Of a DNA stretch of 21,481 nucleotides, positions 7,584-15,268 are shown piece after piece. Every line of letters begins with the position of its first letter. The first letter of the stretch is position 1. A program made the position numbers and the translations under genes. This stretch comes from Candidatus Phascolarctobacterium caballi (lineage in GTDB: Bacteria > Bacillota > Negativicutes > Acidaminococcales > Acidaminococcaceae), in contig JAGHTS010000081.1 in the NCBI GenBank assembly GCA_018065225.1, forward strand, positions 1-21,481. The letters are read 5' to 3'. Under the pieces are notes generated by a model that saw nothing but the letters and a program-made list of their open reading frames with translations, made no database searches and was not told the origin of the DNA.

Positions 7584-7946
7584 TTAAAATTCCAAACCAG
7601 CTTCACGGGCCGCTTCAGCCAATGCTTTAACACGTCCATGATAAAGATAACCGCCACGGTCAAACACTACATTTTTTACACCCTTAGTCAATGCTTTTTC
7701 AGCAATCATCTTGCCAACAGCTTTTGCCGCTTCAATATTCCCGCCATAAGCTTCTTTTACAGATTTCTCAATTGTACTAGCCGACACAATAGTCTTTCCG
7801 CTTTCATCGTCAACAATCTGAGCATAAATATTACTCAAAGAGCGAAAAACATTCAAACGGGGTGTTTCAGCTGTACCTTTAATGTACCTGCGAGAACGCT
7901 CATGTCTTTTTTGACGTTTTGCATTCTTATCAATTTTTTTGAACAA
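7584..7946 (-). CDS. rplR: Ribosomal protein L18, TTG start
   Basis: A 120-aa protein that binds 5S rRNA together with L5. The motifs GTAETPRLNVFRSLSNIYAQ and VVFDRGGYLYHGRVKALAEAAREAGLEF are typical. The start is TTG at 7946-7944 (reading MFKKIDKNAKRQKRH), 8 nt after GGAAAGGGAG; a nearby GTG is out of frame and no ATG is available in frame. Spacing is 20 nt from rplF and 18 nt to rpsE. Confidence 0.96.
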   Translation of the reverse strand: MFKKIDKNAKRQKRHERSRRYIKGTAETPRLNVFRSLSNIYAQIVDDESGKTIVSASTIEKSVKEAYGGNIEAAKAVGKMIAEKALTKGVKNVVFDRGGYLYHGRVKALAEAAREAGLEF

Positions 7947-7966
7947 AATTCACACTCCCTTTCCTA

Positions 7967-8512
7967 TTATTTGCCCTTAGCACCGGCTTTTCCAACCTTA
8001 CGACGTACATATTCGCCTTCATAACGAATTCCTTTGCCTTTATATGGTTCGGGCAAACGTAAAGTACGTATATCTGCTGCCACAGCACCAACCAATTCCT
8101 TATCTGCACCGCTGACAACAATCTGTGTCGGTTGCGGAACAGCAAAAGTAATTCCTGCTGGCGGCTCTTTAATTACCGGATGACTAAAACCAAGAGTAAA
8201 ATTAATATTTTTCCCTTGCATTGCCGCACGATAACCAACACCAATTATTTCCAGTTTTTTGCTAAAACCGTCTGTCACACCAACAATCATATTATTGATA
8301 AGAGTACGGCTTAAACCGTGCAAAGCAACATTTTCTTTTTCGTCATCTGGACGCTCAACTTTGATAACGCCATTATCTAACGAAACTTTCATTTCTTGCC
8401 TGATTTGGCGTTTCAATTCTCCCTTTGGTCCCTTCACAGTTACCAAATTATTTTCAATTTTCACCGTTACGCCTGCAGGTACGGTGATGGGTTTTCTACC
8501 AATTCTCGACAT
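7967..8512 (-). CDS. rplF: Ribosomal protein L6
   Basis: A 181-aa 50S protein near the GTPase centre where EF-G and EF-Tu dock. The start MSRIGRKPITVPAGVTVKI and the C-terminal half, with GKGIRYEGEYVRRKVGKAGA, are standard. The two alpha/beta repeats of L6 give the usual length of about 180. The ATG has GGAGGT upstream. The gap to rpsH is 13 nt. Confidence 0.98.
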   Translation of the reverse strand: MSRIGRKPITVPAGVTVKIENNLVTVKGPKGELKRQIRQEMKVSLDNGVIKVERPDDEKENVALHGLSRTLINNMIVGVTDGFSKKLEIIGVGYRAAMQGKNINFTLGFSHPVIKEPPAGITFAVPQPTQIVVSGADKELVGAVAADIRTLRLPEPYKGKGIRYEGEYVRRKVGKAGAKGK

Positions 8513-8525
8513 TTACTCATACCTC

Positions 8526-8924
8526 CTACCAAACGTAAGCTACTACTTCACCGCCTAAACCAGCTTTGCGGGCTGCTTTATCGGTCATCATACCTTGACT
8601 TGTAGAAATTAACGCAATTCCCAAACCACCTAATACCTTAGGCAATTCGTCATTTTGCGCATAAATTCTTAATCCGGGTTTTGAAATTCTTTTTATCCCC
8701 GAAATAACCCTCTCCTTGTTGGCGCCATATTTCAAAGTTACAGCGATAACAGGATGATTGTTTTCGGTTATGGTTTCAAAATCTTTAATATAACCTTCTG
8801 CCTTCAAAATTTCTACAATAGCTATTTTGACTCTGCTGGCAGGAACAGTTACTTTTTCGTGATGAACAGAATTTGCATTACGAATACGTGTCAACATATC
8901 CGCAATTGGATCAGTCATAACCAT
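8526..8924 (-). CDS. rpsH: Ribosomal protein S8
   Basis: A 132-aa primary 16S-binding protein of the 30S platform. It starts MVMTDPIADMLTRIRNAN and ends with the conserved STSQGMMTDKAARKAGLGGE and AYVW. The first of two close methionines is chosen because AAGGAGGG sits 9 nt upstream. In E. coli S8 represses the spc operon by binding mRNA near rplE; I see no obvious copy of that site here. Confidence 0.98.
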   Translation of the reverse strand: MVMTDPIADMLTRIRNANSVHHEKVTVPASRVKIAIVEILKAEGYIKDFETITENNHPVIAVTLKYGANKERVISGIKRISKPGLRIYAQNDELPKVLGGLGIALISTSQGMMTDKAARKAGLGGEVVAYVW

Positions 8925-8949
8925 GCCGTAAAACCCTCCTTCCGGTAAA

Positions 8950-9135
8950 TTACCAACTTGCCTTTGTTACACCCGGAATTGCGCCCTGATAAGCGTACTC
9001 ACGGAAACAAATACGGCAAATGCCAAACTTACGCATATATGCATGGGGTCTGCCGCAAATCTTACAACGATTATAACGACGGACTTTATACTTCGGTTCA
9101 GCTTTCCACTTCTCAATTAATGCTTTCTTAGCCAA
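8950..9135 (-). CDS. rpsN: Ribosomal protein S14, zinc type, TTG start
   Basis: A 61-aa short S14 of the 30S head, with the zinc ligands C24, C27, C40 and C43. It is the zinc (C-plus) version rather than the ~100-aa zinc-free form; Bacillota often carry the latter as a spare for zinc limitation. The start is TTG at 9135-9133 (MAKKALIEKWKAEPKYKVRR), 8 nt after AAGGAGGG; the in-frame codons upstream are ACT and a TGA stop. An ATG at 9142 is out of frame and reaches a stop after four codons. In some databases this form is called rpsZ or rpsN1. Confidence 0.97.
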   Translation of the reverse strand: MAKKALIEKWKAEPKYKVRRYNRCKICGRPHAYMRKFGICRICFREYAYQGAIPGVTKASW

Positions 9136-9149
9136 AGTTCATTCCCTCC

Positions 9150-9698
9150 TTAGTTTGCGCCAAACGGCATACCCAATAAACGCAACAACTCGCGACCTTC
9201 CTCGTCGGTCTTTGCTGTAGTAACAATAATGACATCCATTCCACGTACTTTGTCAATTTTGTCATACTCAATCTCAGGGAAAATCAGTTGTTCTTTTAAG
9301 CCCAATGCATAATTTCCACGTCCGTCAAATGCTTTTGTACTGACGCCACGAAAATCACGTACACGGGGCAATGCTAAATTCATCAACTTGTCAAGAAAAT
9401 AATACATGCGGTCTCCACGCAAGGTAACTTTTGTTCCCAAACTCATACCAGCACGTACCTTGAAGTTGGCAATAGATTTTTTTGCCTTTGTAATAACCGG
9501 TTTTTGTCCGGAAATTAATGTCAATTCTGCGACAGCATTTTCTAATGCTTTAGGATTGGAAACCGCTTCGCCTACGCCCATGTTAATAATTACTTTTTCT
9601 AACTTGGGTATTTCCATAACATTCTTATACTTAAATTTGTCCATCAGTCCTTTTACAACTTCGGACAAATACTTCTCTTGAAGTCTTGTCTTTGCCAT
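9150..9698 (-). CDS. rplE: Ribosomal protein L5
   Basis: A 182-aa 5S rRNA-binding protein at the central protuberance that contacts P-site tRNA. Blocks seen are IPKLEKVIINMGVGEA, GQKPVITKAKKSIANFKVR, LPRVRDFRGVS and the C-terminal DVIIVTTAKTDEEGRELLR. Length is normal. The ATG has AAGGAGG upstream and lies 20 nt after rplX. Confidence 0.98.
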   Translation of the reverse strand: MAKTRLQEKYLSEVVKGLMDKFKYKNVMEIPKLEKVIINMGVGEAVSNPKALENAVAELTLISGQKPVITKAKKSIANFKVRAGMSLGTKVTLRGDRMYYFLDKLMNLALPRVRDFRGVSTKAFDGRGNYALGLKEQLIFPEIEYDKIDKVRGMDVIIVTTAKTDEEGRELLRLLGMPFGAN

Positions 9699-9718
9699 TT
9701 ATTTTCCTCCTTCCCTGA

Positions 9719-10036
9719 TTACTTTTCTTTATCAATAACTTCACCGCAACGCTTGCAAGCACGAACATATTTGCCAGCCACAAGCACCTTTTTTACACGG
9801 GTTGCCTTTTTACATGCAGGACAAACTACCTGTAATTTAGATGCGGCCAATGGTGCGGATTTAGTGATAATTCCGCCTTGCGGATTGGCTTGGTTTGGTT
9901 TTGTGTGACGTTTAACTTCATTCACACCCTCTACCACAACCTTATCCTTTTTAGGCATTGCTTCAAGAACTTTTCCCTGCTTGCCCTTATCCCTGCCGGA
10001 AAGAACCAGCACAGTATCGCCTTTTTTAATACTCAT
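9719..10036 (-). CDS. rplX: Ribosomal protein L24 with a zinc-ribbon pair
   Basis: A 105-aa initiator of 50S assembly. An N-terminal KOW motif is seen in KKGDTVLVLSGRDKGKQGKV (residues 3-22). Towards the C-terminus CPACKKATRV and ACKRCGEV give two Cys-x2-Cys pairs, a common feature of bacterial L24 that probably binds zinc. The ATG has AGGAGG 8 nt upstream. The gap to rplN is 21 nt. Confidence 0.98.
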   Translation of the reverse strand: MSIKKGDTVLVLSGRDKGKQGKVLEAMPKKDKVVVEGVNEVKRHTKPNQANPQGGIITKSAPLAASKLQVVCPACKKATRVKKVLVAGKYVRACKRCGEVIDKEK

Positions 10037-10057
10037 GATGAAATTCCTCCTGCAAAA

Positions 10058-10426
10058 TCAAAGCACTTCAGGTGCTAAGGAAATAATTTTCATAAAATCA
10101 TGGTCACGCAATTCACGTGCCACAGGCCCGAAAATACGGGTACCAACTGGTGTCTTATCATCCTTGATAAGCACTGCTGCATTTTCGTCAAAGCGGATGT
10201 AAGAACCATCCTCACGGCGTAACCCTTTAACGCTACGCACAACAACGCACTTAACAACTTCACCTTTTTTTACGGTGCCGTTAGGAGCTGCTTCTTTGAC
10301 GCTGGCAACAATAATGTCGCCAATATTCGCATATTTGCGGTATGAACCGCCCATTACACGAATGCACATAACTTTCTTTGCGCCAGTGTTGTCACCAACG
10401 TTCAGAATCGTTTGTTGCTGAATCAT
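10058..10426 (-). CDS. rplN: Ribosomal protein L14
   Basis: A 122-aa 50S interface protein that forms an inter-subunit bridge and binds the silencing factor RsfS. It starts MIQQQTILNVGDNTGAKKVM, and the RGVNRE-like end reads FGPVARELRDHDFMKIISLA. Length is exactly that of the family. This is the first gene of the classical spc block. A 58-nt gap with overlapping inverted repeats separates it from rpsQ, much longer than the neighbouring gaps. The start has GGGAGGG upstream. Confidence 0.98.
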   Translation of the reverse strand: MIQQQTILNVGDNTGAKKVMCIRVMGGSYRKYANIGDIIVASVKEAAPNGTVKKGEVVKCVVVRSVKGLRREDGSYIRFDENAAVLIKDDKTPVGTRIFGPVARELRDHDFMKIISLAPEVL

Positions 10427-10449
10427 TTCAAACCCTCCCGATTCAAATT

Positions 10450-10475
10450 GCCTCGTAACAGCGAGGCCTCGTTAC
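10450..10475 (-). repeat. Alternative hairpins in the rpsQ-rplN gap
   Basis: On the minus strand CGAGGC occurs twice (471-466 and 455-450 of the 10-kb block) with GCCTCG between them. GCCTCG (10467-10462) can pair with the downstream CGAGGC (10455-10450) around a 6-nt loop; alternatively GTAAC (10475-10471) can pair with GTTAC (10459-10455) around a CGAGGCCTCG palindrome. The two folds exclude each other. They lie about 24 nt before the rplN ATG at the S10/spc boundary. No U-run follows, so this is not a terminator. The regulatory role is inferred. Confidence 0.45.
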
Positions 10476-10484
10476 ATAAAGAAA

Positions 10485-10745
10485 TTATTTTGCTCTTTCA
10501 AGAATTTTAACCAAACGCCAACGTTTTTCTTTGGAAACAGGACGAATCGCCATGATTTCCACTGTATCACCGATATGCGCTTCATTATTCTCGTCATGAG
10601 CTTTGAATTTGATGGTTTCTTTTACACCTTTTCCGTAAGACGGATGTTGTATAGTACGTTCAATTGCCACCACAATTGTTTTTTCCATCTTATCGCTTAC
10701 CACAACACCAATACGGGAAACACGTGTATTTCTTTCTACGGTCAT
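10485..10745 (-). CDS. rpsQ: Ribosomal protein S17
   Basis: An 86-aa OB-fold protein that binds 16S rRNA early in assembly. The core RIGVVVSDKMEKTIVVAIE, then HPSYGKGVKETIKFKAHDE and GDTVEIMAIRPVSKEKRWRL, is typical. The ATG at 10745 (MTVERNTR) follows AGGAGG by 7 nt; a TTG 18 nt further upstream would place that ribosome binding site inside the gene. The gap to rpmC is 14 nt. Confidence 0.98.
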   Translation of the reverse strand: MTVERNTRVSRIGVVVSDKMEKTIVVAIERTIQHPSYGKGVKETIKFKAHDENNEAHIGDTVEIMAIRPVSKEKRWRLVKILERAK

Positions 10746-10759
10746 CTTGTTTCCTCCTA

Positions 10760-10954
10760 TCAAGCTTTCAATTCAGCTTCACGCTGAATTGTCAAAATTC
10801 TCGCAATAGATTTTCTTACTTCGCGAACCTTGGTCGGATTCTCACATTGACCAGTTGCCATTTGAAAACGTAAATTAAACAACTCTTCCTTAAGTGCTGC
10901 CAATTTCTTGTCCAAATCAGCCGCAGACATTTCACGAATTTCTTTAATTTTCAT
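10760..10954 (-). CDS. rpmC: Ribosomal protein L29
   Basis: A 64-aa helical hairpin protein beside the exit tunnel, part of the docking site for SRP and trigger factor with L23. The sequence MKIKEIREMSAADLDKKLAA, then FNLRFQMATGQCENPTKVRE and RKSIARILTI, is diagnostic. Its ATG overlaps the rplP stop by four bases (ATGA), suggesting translational coupling. Confidence 0.97.
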   Translation of the reverse strand: MKIKEIREMSAADLDKKLAALKEELFNLRFQMATGQCENPTKVREVRKSIARILTIQREAELKA

Positions 10955-11406
10955 TTCGCCTCACCACCCTTTTCACGAGCAGCAACATCAGCAGCAACTT
11001 GCTCTTTGGTAACAAACTTTGTTTTAATTGGGAGCTTATGTCCTGCAAGACGCATTGCTTCTTTAGCATCCTCAATTGTAACACCGTTCATTTCAAACAA
11101 CACACGTCCCGGTTTTACAACTGCTACCCAATATTCAGGTGAACCCTTGCCTGAACCCATACGGGTTTCAGCAGGTTTTGCTGTAACAGGCTTGTCCGGG
11201 AATATTTGAATCCAAACTTGCCCGCCACGCTTAATATAACGTGTCATTGCAATACGGGCTGCTTCAATTTGACGATTGGTAATCCATGCCGGCTCTAACG
11301 CAATCAAGCCATAGTCGCCATGTGCCAATGTATTGCCGCGCATTGCACAACCTTTCATACGTCCACGTTGTTGCTTACGATATTTAGTCCTCTTTGGTAA
11401 TAACAT
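10951..11406 (-). CDS. rplP: Ribosomal protein L16
   Basis: A 151-aa protein near the A-site tRNA elbow and peptidyl-transferase region. The start MLLPKRTKYRKQQRGRMKG, then RIAMTRYIKRGGQVWIQIFP and the KPAETRMGSGKGSPEYWVA loop, are diagnostic. It is slightly longer than the usual 137-144 aa because of a charged C-terminal tail (TKEQVAADVAAREKGGEAK). It starts 2 nt after rpsC, with GGAGG inside the rpsC end, and overlaps rpmC by four bases. Confidence 0.98.
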   Translation of the reverse strand: MLLPKRTKYRKQQRGRMKGCAMRGNTLAHGDYGLIALEPAWITNRQIEAARIAMTRYIKRGGQVWIQIFPDKPVTAKPAETRMGSGKGSPEYWVAVVKPGRVLFEMNGVTIEDAKEAMRLAGHKLPIKTKFVTKEQVAADVAAREKGGEAK

Positions 11407-11408
11407 TT

Positions 11409-12080
11409 TCAGGCCTCCTTTTTCGGAGCAGCTTTAGCTTCATCATTTTTTGACTCAGGTAAAACTTCGCCCTTATAAATCCAAACCTTTACACCAATAC
11501 GCCCATAAGTCGTATGTGCTTCGGCTGTAGCGTAATCAATATCAGCACGCAAAGTATGCAAAGGAATAGACCCTTCACGATAGAATTCAGACCTTGCAAT
11601 TTCTGCACCGCCCAAACGTCCGCTGCATGTAACTTTAATCCCTTTTGCACCAAGACGCATTGTACGCCCGACACTTTGCTTCATCGCACGACGGAAAGCG
11701 ATACGGCGTTCCAATTGTGCCGCAATATTTTCCGCTACTAATTTTGCATCCAAATCCGGCTGCTTAATTTCTACAATATTAACATCAACATCCCCTGTGG
11801 TCATCTTTTTCAAATCGCCTTTCAGCAATTCGATATTTGCTCCTTGTCGGCCGATAACCATACCCGGTTTTGCTGTATAAATTGAAACGCGAACTTTGTT
11901 GGATGCACGTTCAATTTCCACACGGCTGATACCGGACAGGAACAACTTTTCTTTAATAAATTCGCGAATGTGGATGTCTTCTAACAAAAACTTTTGATAA
12001 TCCTTGCCGGCATACCATCTGGAATCCCAAGTATTGATAACACCGACACGAAATCCATGCGGATTAACTTTTTGTCCCAA
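11409..12080 (-). CDS. rpsC: Ribosomal protein S3, TTG start
   Basis: A 223-aa 30S protein at the mRNA entry with helicase-type function. The N-terminus GQKVNPHGFRVGVINTWDS, the KH domain with KPGMVIGRQGANIELL, and the C-terminal domain RTMRLGAKGIKVTCSGRLGG are clear. The start is TTG at 12080-12078: it fits the family N-terminus (MGQKVNP) and follows GGAGG by 10 nt. A longer frame from an ATG at 12122 would overlap rplV by 20 bases and has no ribosome binding site. The tail (DEAKAAPKKEA) is Ala/Lys rich. Confidence 0.96.
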   Translation of the reverse strand: MGQKVNPHGFRVGVINTWDSRWYAGKDYQKFLLEDIHIREFIKEKLFLSGISRVEIERASNKVRVSIYTAKPGMVIGRQGANIELLKGDLKKMTTGDVDVNIVEIKQPDLDAKLVAENIAAQLERRIAFRRAMKQSVGRTMRLGAKGIKVTCSGRLGGAEIARSEFYREGSIPLHTLRADIDYATAEAHTTYGRIGVKVWIYKGEVLPESKNDEAKAAPKKEA

Positions 12081-12102
12081 TTCCTGTTTTCCTCCTTCGC
12101 CC

Positions 12103-12441
12103 TTATTTCTTCTTCTCGCCAACTTTGACCGTTACCTGGCAAGTTCTTTTCATAATGCTAAACGCTTGTCCGCGTGAACGTGGATGTATACGTTTTAAAA
12201 TCGGTCCTGCATCAACAAAAACTTCCGTTACAGAAAGTTTATCTGCATCCATATCGAAGTTGTGCTCTGCATTGGCAACCGCACTCTTCAATACCTTTTC
12301 CACAACCTCACAGCCTACCTTCGGGGTAAACTTTAGGATTGCGAAAGCTTCATTAACCGCTTTTCCACGTATCAGATTGATAACAATTCTGACTTTACGA
12401 GGACTGATGCGGATATTTTTAGCAACTGCATATGCTTCCAT
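12103..12441 (-). CDS. rplV: Ribosomal protein L22
   Basis: A 112-aa protein whose beta-hairpin lines the exit tunnel constriction. It shows the SPRKVRIVINLIRGK and LKSAVANAEHNF blocks; the hairpin region KRIHPRSRGQAFSIMKRTCQ appears intact, with none of the insertions or deletions linked to macrolide resistance visible by eye. The ATG has GGAGGGG upstream. The gap to rpsS is 13 nt. Confidence 0.97.
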   Translation of the reverse strand: MEAYAVAKNIRISPRKVRIVINLIRGKAVNEAFAILKFTPKVGCEVVEKVLKSAVANAEHNFDMDADKLSVTEVFVDAGPILKRIHPRSRGQAFSIMKRTCQVTVKVGEKKK

Positions 12442-12454
12442 CAGTTATCCCCTC

Positions 12455-12772
12455 CTATTTCTTTGCCTGTTGAGGTGCTGCCGGAGCTGGTGCACCAGCC
12501 GCCACCTCTGTGGACTTATCATTATGCCCTTTAAATGTTCTTGTAGGAGCAAATTCTCCTAATTTATGACCAACCATATCCTCGGTAATGAACACGGGAA
12601 CATGCTTGCGTCCGTCATGTACCGCAATTGTATGACCGATAAATACCGGAAGGATTGTTGAGGCACGGCTCCATGTCTTAACAACTTTTTTGTCATTTGC
12701 GGCATTCAGCGCTTCTATTTTTTTCAACAGCGCTTCTTGGACAAAAGGTCCTTTTTTAACTGATCTAGACAC
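12455..12772 (-). CDS. rpsS: Ribosomal protein S19, GTG start and Ala/Pro tail
   Basis: A 105-aa 30S head protein forming a complex with S13. The core MSRSVKKGPFVQEALLKKIE, then VVKTWSRASTILPVFIGHTI and the EDMVGHKLGEFAPTRTFKGH block, is standard. The start codon is GTG at 12772-12770, 8 nt after AAAGGAG. The protein exceeds the usual ~92 aa because of a C-terminal Ala/Pro-rich tail (AAGAPAPAAPQQAKK). The gap to rplB is 24 nt. Confidence 0.97.
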   Translation of the reverse strand: MSRSVKKGPFVQEALLKKIEALNAANDKKVVKTWSRASTILPVFIGHTIAVHDGRKHVPVFITEDMVGHKLGEFAPTRTFKGHNDKSTEVAAGAPAPAAPQQAKK

Positions 12773-12796
12773 TGCTCTTTCTCCTTTCCCTATTCA

Positions 12797-13627
12797 TTAA
12801 CCGTTACGACGTTTTAAAATCAACTTCGTAGAAGCTTTTTTATTCTTACGGGTCTTAGTTCCGTATGCACATTTGCCCCACGGAGTAACTGGGCGCTTAC
12901 GGCCTACAGGACTGTGACCTTCACCACCACCATGTGGATGGTCGTTAGGATTCATAACTACACCACGGTTTGCCGGGCGAATGCCAAGCCAACGGCTACG
13001 TCCCGCTTTACCAATTTGAATATTTTCAAATTCAAGATTGCCAACTTGACCAATCGTAGCACGGCAATTGATATGCACTTTACGAATCTCGCCGGAAGGT
13101 AATCTTAACAAAGCGTAATCACCGTCTTTTGCCATCAATTGGGCAAATGCCCCGGCACCACGCGCTAACTGTCCGCCTTTACCAATGGACATTTCAACAT
13201 TGTGAACTTCAGTACCAAGCGGAATATTTTTTAATGGCAAAGTGTTGCCAACAATAATATCGGCATTTTCACCACTTTCAATTTTTTGACCTACTTTTAA
13301 CCCTAATGGTGCTAAAATATAACGCTTTTCACCATCTGCATAAGCTACCAAAGCAATACGGGCATTACGGTTAGGATCGTATTCAATGGTCTTAACAATA
13401 GCAGGAATACCGTCTTTGTTGCGTTTAAAATCAATGATACGGTACAAGCGTTTATTTCTGCCACCTTGATGACGTACTGTCATCTTGCCGGTATTATTTC
13501 TGCCGGCTTTTTCCGTAATCTTCTCTGTCAGCGGATAATATGGCTTATCCACAGTGATTTCTGCAAAATCACTGGTCGTAATAAAACGACGGCTGGGGGA
13601 AGTCGGACGATAAGTTTTAATTCCCAT
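12797..13627 (-). CDS. rplB: Ribosomal protein L2
   Basis: A 276-aa protein essential for subunit association and the peptidyl-transferase centre. It starts MGIKTYRPTSPSRRFITTSD. The N-terminal OB and SH3-like domains are followed by the conserved C-terminal loop VVMNPNDHPHGGGEGHSP and GRKRPVTPWGK, which holds the histidine implicated in activity. Length is normal. The ATG has AAGGAGAAG upstream and a 14-nt gap from rplW. Confidence 0.98.
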   Translation of the reverse strand: MGIKTYRPTSPSRRFITTSDFAEITVDKPYYPLTEKITEKAGRNNTGKMTVRHQGGRNKRLYRIIDFKRNKDGIPAIVKTIEYDPNRNARIALVAYADGEKRYILAPLGLKVGQKIESGENADIIVGNTLPLKNIPLGTEVHNVEMSIGKGGQLARGAGAFAQLMAKDGDYALLRLPSGEIRKVHINCRATIGQVGNLEFENIQIGKAGRSRWLGIRPANRGVVMNPNDHPHGGGEGHSPVGRKRPVTPWGKCAYGTKTRKNKKASTKLILKRRNG

Positions 13628-13641
13628 TATTTCTCTTCTCC

Positions 13642-13932
13642 TTACATCCCTTCGAAGAGGGTAATCTTAGATCCTTCTGCAAGTTTGACGATTGCTTTTT
13701 TGTAATCGCTACGTTTGCCGACAAATCTACCCATGCGTTTAGTTTTACCAAGCACACGCACAGTATTTACTTTCTCAACTTTAACGTTGAAAATCGCTTC
13801 TATTGCCTGACGGATTTCCACTTTGTTGGCTGTCATTGCCACTTCAAAAGTGTACTTGTTTTCATTCATCATGGCCTGTGTCTTTTCGGTTACTACCGGA
13901 CACTTAATAATATCACGAGGATTAACTGCCAT
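13642..13932 (-). CDS. rplW: Ribosomal protein L23
   Basis: A 96-aa protein at the exit tunnel, docking site for trigger factor and SRP. The sequence DIIKCPVVTEKTQAMMNENK, then EIRQAIEAIFNVKVEKVNTV and the GRFVGKRSDYKKAIVKL loop, is typical. Its ATG shares one base with the rplD stop (TAATG), so translation is probably coupled to rplD. Confidence 0.97.
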   Translation of the reverse strand: MAVNPRDIIKCPVVTEKTQAMMNENKYTFEVAMTANKVEIRQAIEAIFNVKVEKVNTVRVLGKTKRMGRFVGKRSDYKKAIVKLAEGSKITLFEGM

Positions 13933-14552
13933 TATCCCAGCACCTCCTCAATAGCCCCAATTACTTCTTTATCCAAAATGATTTTGTTGGCATTCAGGAT
14001 ATCCATGCAATTAAGGCCCATATTTGAAATAACTTTTACTTTCGGCATATTGGCTGCTGACTTTTCAACATTAGTATTGCCAACCACCGTAATAAACAAA
14101 ACTTTTTTGTCTGTAGCATCAAAAGATTTAACAACTTCTACAACTTGTTTGGTTTTGATATTGTCAAACTTCAATCCTTCAACAACTACTAATTCATTGG
14201 CAGCAACTTTGCTGCTCAAAGAACATGCGATTGCCAAACGGCGCATTTTCCGCGGCATTGCTTTGGCATAGCTGCGTGGTTTAGGTCCAAATGTAACACC
14301 ACCGCCTACCCAAATACTGCTACGGATACTGCCGGCACGGGCACGTCCTGTACCCTTTTGCTTCCATGGTTTTTTACCACCACCGCGAACTTCGCCGCGT
14401 AATTTTGTGGAAGAAGTGCCCTGACGCATAGCAGCCATTTGCATAACTACTGCCTGATGTACCAAACCGCCATTAAATTCGCGGCCAAATACTTCAGCAT
14501 TTAATTCAATTTCTCCGACCTCTTTGCCGGTTAAATCATAAACTTTAGCCAT
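13932..14552 (-). CDS. rplD: Ribosomal protein L4
   Basis: A 206-aa protein whose extended loop reaches the exit tunnel; in several bacteria it represses the S10 operon by binding the leader mRNA. The loop KLRGEVRGGGKKPWKQKGTG with RARAGSIRSSIWVGGGVTFG is intact. I start at the ATG at 14552 (MAKVYDLTGKEVGE) because GGAAGGGGG precedes it; an ATG at 14576, overlapping the rplC stop, has no ribosome binding site. The tuf-rpsJ leader is a candidate target for feedback by this protein. Confidence 0.97.
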   Translation of the reverse strand: MAKVYDLTGKEVGEIELNAEVFGREFNGGLVHQAVVMQMAAMRQGTSSTKLRGEVRGGGKKPWKQKGTGRARAGSIRSSIWVGGGVTFGPKPRSYAKAMPRKMRRLAIACSLSSKVAANELVVVEGLKFDNIKTKQVVEVVKSFDATDKKVLFITVVGNTNVEKSAANMPKVKVISNMGLNCMDILNANKIILDKEVIGAIEEVLG

Positions 14553-14575
14553 CTTAAGCGAGCCCCCTTCCTTCA

Positions 14576-15253
14576 TTATTTCTTAGCCGCTTTTTTCGCC
14601 TGAACTTGAGGCGGTTTAATCGGCTTTATTGTTTCTCTGATGGTTACGCAGGTTCCGGCTGCTCCCGGAATACCGCCTTTAACCAATAACAAATTACGTT
14701 CTTTGTCCACACGAACAACTTTTAAATGTTGAACAGTGGCATGATTAACTCCCATATGTCCCGGCAAACGTTTACCCGGCATTACACGACCGCCCGGGCC
14801 GGAATAACGGGGTCCCATTGAACCCGGCTCACGATGGCTCTTGGAACCATGTTTCATAAGTCCGCGTCCGAAATGATAACGTTTTACCGCTCCCGCAAAA
14901 CCTTTACCACGGGAAATTCCCAAAGCGTCAACCACATCACCTTCTGCAAAAATATCACAAGTAATCTGATCTCCAACTTTATATTCTACGGCCTTTTCGC
15001 TCCGCAGCTCACGAAGCCACTTTACGGCTTTCACGCCTGCTTTTGCAAAAACCCCAGCCATAGGCTTGGTTACATGTTTTTCTTTCACTTCACCGAAACC
15101 GATGACTGCAGCATTATAACCGTCATTTTCCACATTTTTAACTTGCAGCACCACACAAGGACCTGCTTCTACAACTGTAACAGGGATAAGCTTGCCGTCG
15201 GCTGCGAAAACTTGGGTCATCCCCAACTTTTTGCCAATAATAGCTTTAGCCAT
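14576..15253 (-). CDS. rplC: Ribosomal protein L3
   Basis: A 225-aa initiator protein of 50S assembly near the peptidyl-transferase centre. It starts MAKAIIGKKLGMTQVFAADG and has the central stretch SRGKGFAGAVKRYHFGRGLM, then HREPGSMGPRYSGPGGRVMP, which approaches the A site. The C-terminal tail is Lys/Ala/Pro rich (PPQVQAKKAAKK), extending the usual ~210 aa. The ATG follows GGGGAGG. Confidence 0.98.
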   Translation of the reverse strand: MAKAIIGKKLGMTQVFAADGKLIPVTVVEAGPCVVLQVKNVENDGYNAAVIGFGEVKEKHVTKPMAGVFAKAGVKAVKWLRELRSEKAVEYKVGDQITCDIFAEGDVVDALGISRGKGFAGAVKRYHFGRGLMKHGSKSHREPGSMGPRYSGPGGRVMPGKRLPGHMGVNHATVQHLKVVRVDKERNLLLVKGGIPGAAGTCVTIRETIKPIKPPQVQAKKAAKK

Positions 15254-15268
15254 TTCTTATTCCTCCCC

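Noticed and set aside
7488..8024. A 178-codon plus-strand open frame opposite rpsE and rplR
   Set aside because: Shadow of two clear ribosomal protein genes with proper ribosome binding sites on the other strand.
12081..12122. Longer S3 frame starting at an ATG at 12122
   Set aside because: It overlaps rplV by 20 bases, lacks a ribosome binding site and contains the real Shine-Dalgarno; family N-termini match the TTG at 12080.
14553..14576. Upstream ATG for L4 overlapping the rplC stop (TAATG)
   Set aside because: Tempting as a coupled start, but no Shine-Dalgarno precedes it, while GGAAGGGGG lies before the ATG at 14552 where the L4 family begins.
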